Below, in pieces: positions 63,863 through 64,000 of a stretch of DNA of 64,000 bases. A program made the translations under genes and the position numbers. Position 1 is the first letter of the stretch. Each line of letters begins with the position of its first letter. The notes beneath the pieces are model-generated. The model searched no databases, was not told the origin of the DNA, and saw nothing but the letters and a program-made list of their open reading frames with translations. The stretch comes from Thiothrix subterranea. Its GTDB lineage: Bacteria > Pseudomonadota > Gammaproteobacteria > Thiotrichales > Thiotrichaceae. Where the stretch lies: NCBI RefSeq assembly GCF_030930995.1, contig NZ_CP133217.1, positions 1,116,001 through 1,180,000 on the forward strand. Reading direction: 5' to 3'.

Positions 63863-64000
63863 ATGAAAAAGTCCGTCATTATGTTAGCAGTAGCTTTTAC
63901 CCTTTTCATATTGGGTGGCTGTGCCAGTTTAGATAATAAACTGGCGCGGGAATTTGAAAAAATCCGTAAGGGGCCTACGGGTTCACCTTATAAATCTGTT
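63863..64000 (+). CDS. Lipoprotein, 3' end outside window (CsgG/HfaB-like candidate)
   Basis: 46 codons are visible. The lipoprotein signal is SVIMLAVAFTLFILGGC followed by ASLDNKLAREFEKIRKGPTG. A lipoprotein at this place, downstream of amyloid-like genes, is where a CsgG/HfaB-type outer membrane secretion pore would be expected, but the visible part is too short to decide. Confidence 0.6.
   Translation, partial: MKKSVIMLAVAFTLFILGGCASLDNKLAREFEKIRKGPTGSPYKSV

Overview
The window reads as chromosome of a gammaproteobacterium with moderately high GC. The style of the core genes (polA, maeB, malate synthase G, leuA, cysB-like, hslR), a sulfur-metabolism remnant and repetitive secreted surface proteins suggest a Thiotrichales-type organism such as Thiothrix. 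This is an impression from protein style; no rRNA is present to settle it. Gene density is high. The first gene and the last gene are cut by the window edges.

Layout. 1-11.8 kb: an RlpA-like protein, a DctB/DctD two-component pair, DNA polymerase I carrying an in-frame palindromic repeat insertion, acuI, a DUF3616 protein, a CBS protein, an ATPase and two hypotheticals. 11.8-16.7 kb: a C4-dicarboxylate-type TRAP transporter (dctP, dctQ, dctM plus a universal stress protein) split between dctP and dctQ by a complete IS110-family element. That element has a visible candidate bridge RNA and sits inside a palindromic repeat. 16.7-24.1 kb: rtcR, a DUF4143-type ATPase, a two-gene TPR module with near-identical 47-residue repeats, an RHH protein, an Lrp regulator and a DUF1016 nuclease. 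24.2-31.0 kb: leuA, a second RlpA, a LysM protein, an AIM24-like protein, MipA/OmpV, a fructosamine kinase-like protein and another ATPase. 31.1-33.1 kb: rtcB behind a consensus sigma-54 promoter, followed by a HEPN-like DUF4145 gene. 33.1-41.1 kb: a UPF0175 remnant, a hipBA pair with a 26-nt inverted repeat, a GAF regulator, aldehyde dehydrogenase, malic enzyme and a lipoprotein. 41.1-46.3 kb: a fimbria-like operon with a PapD-like chaperone and an unusual usher-like barrel. 46.4-57.6 kb: flotillin, a membrane coiled-coil protein, tRNA-Phe, a GST, malate synthase G, an orphan sensor kinase, a second DUF1016 nuclease and TonB. 57.7-61.1 kb: a degenerate ATP sulfurylase-like protein divergent from a CysB-type regulator, then a lipoprotein, UPF0260 and Hsp15. 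61.3-64 kb: two paralogous secreted repeat proteins, a small exported protein and the start of a lipoprotein, which may be an adhesin or amyloid export locus.

Links between genes. DctB/DctD plausibly drives dctPQM through a sigma-54-like promoter upstream of dctP. RtcR plausibly drives rtcB 13 kb away, through a canonical -24/-12 promoter, and may also drive the HEPN-like gene behind it. Malic enzyme, malate synthase, the TRAP transporter and aldehyde dehydrogenase together suggest growth on C2 and C4 acids.
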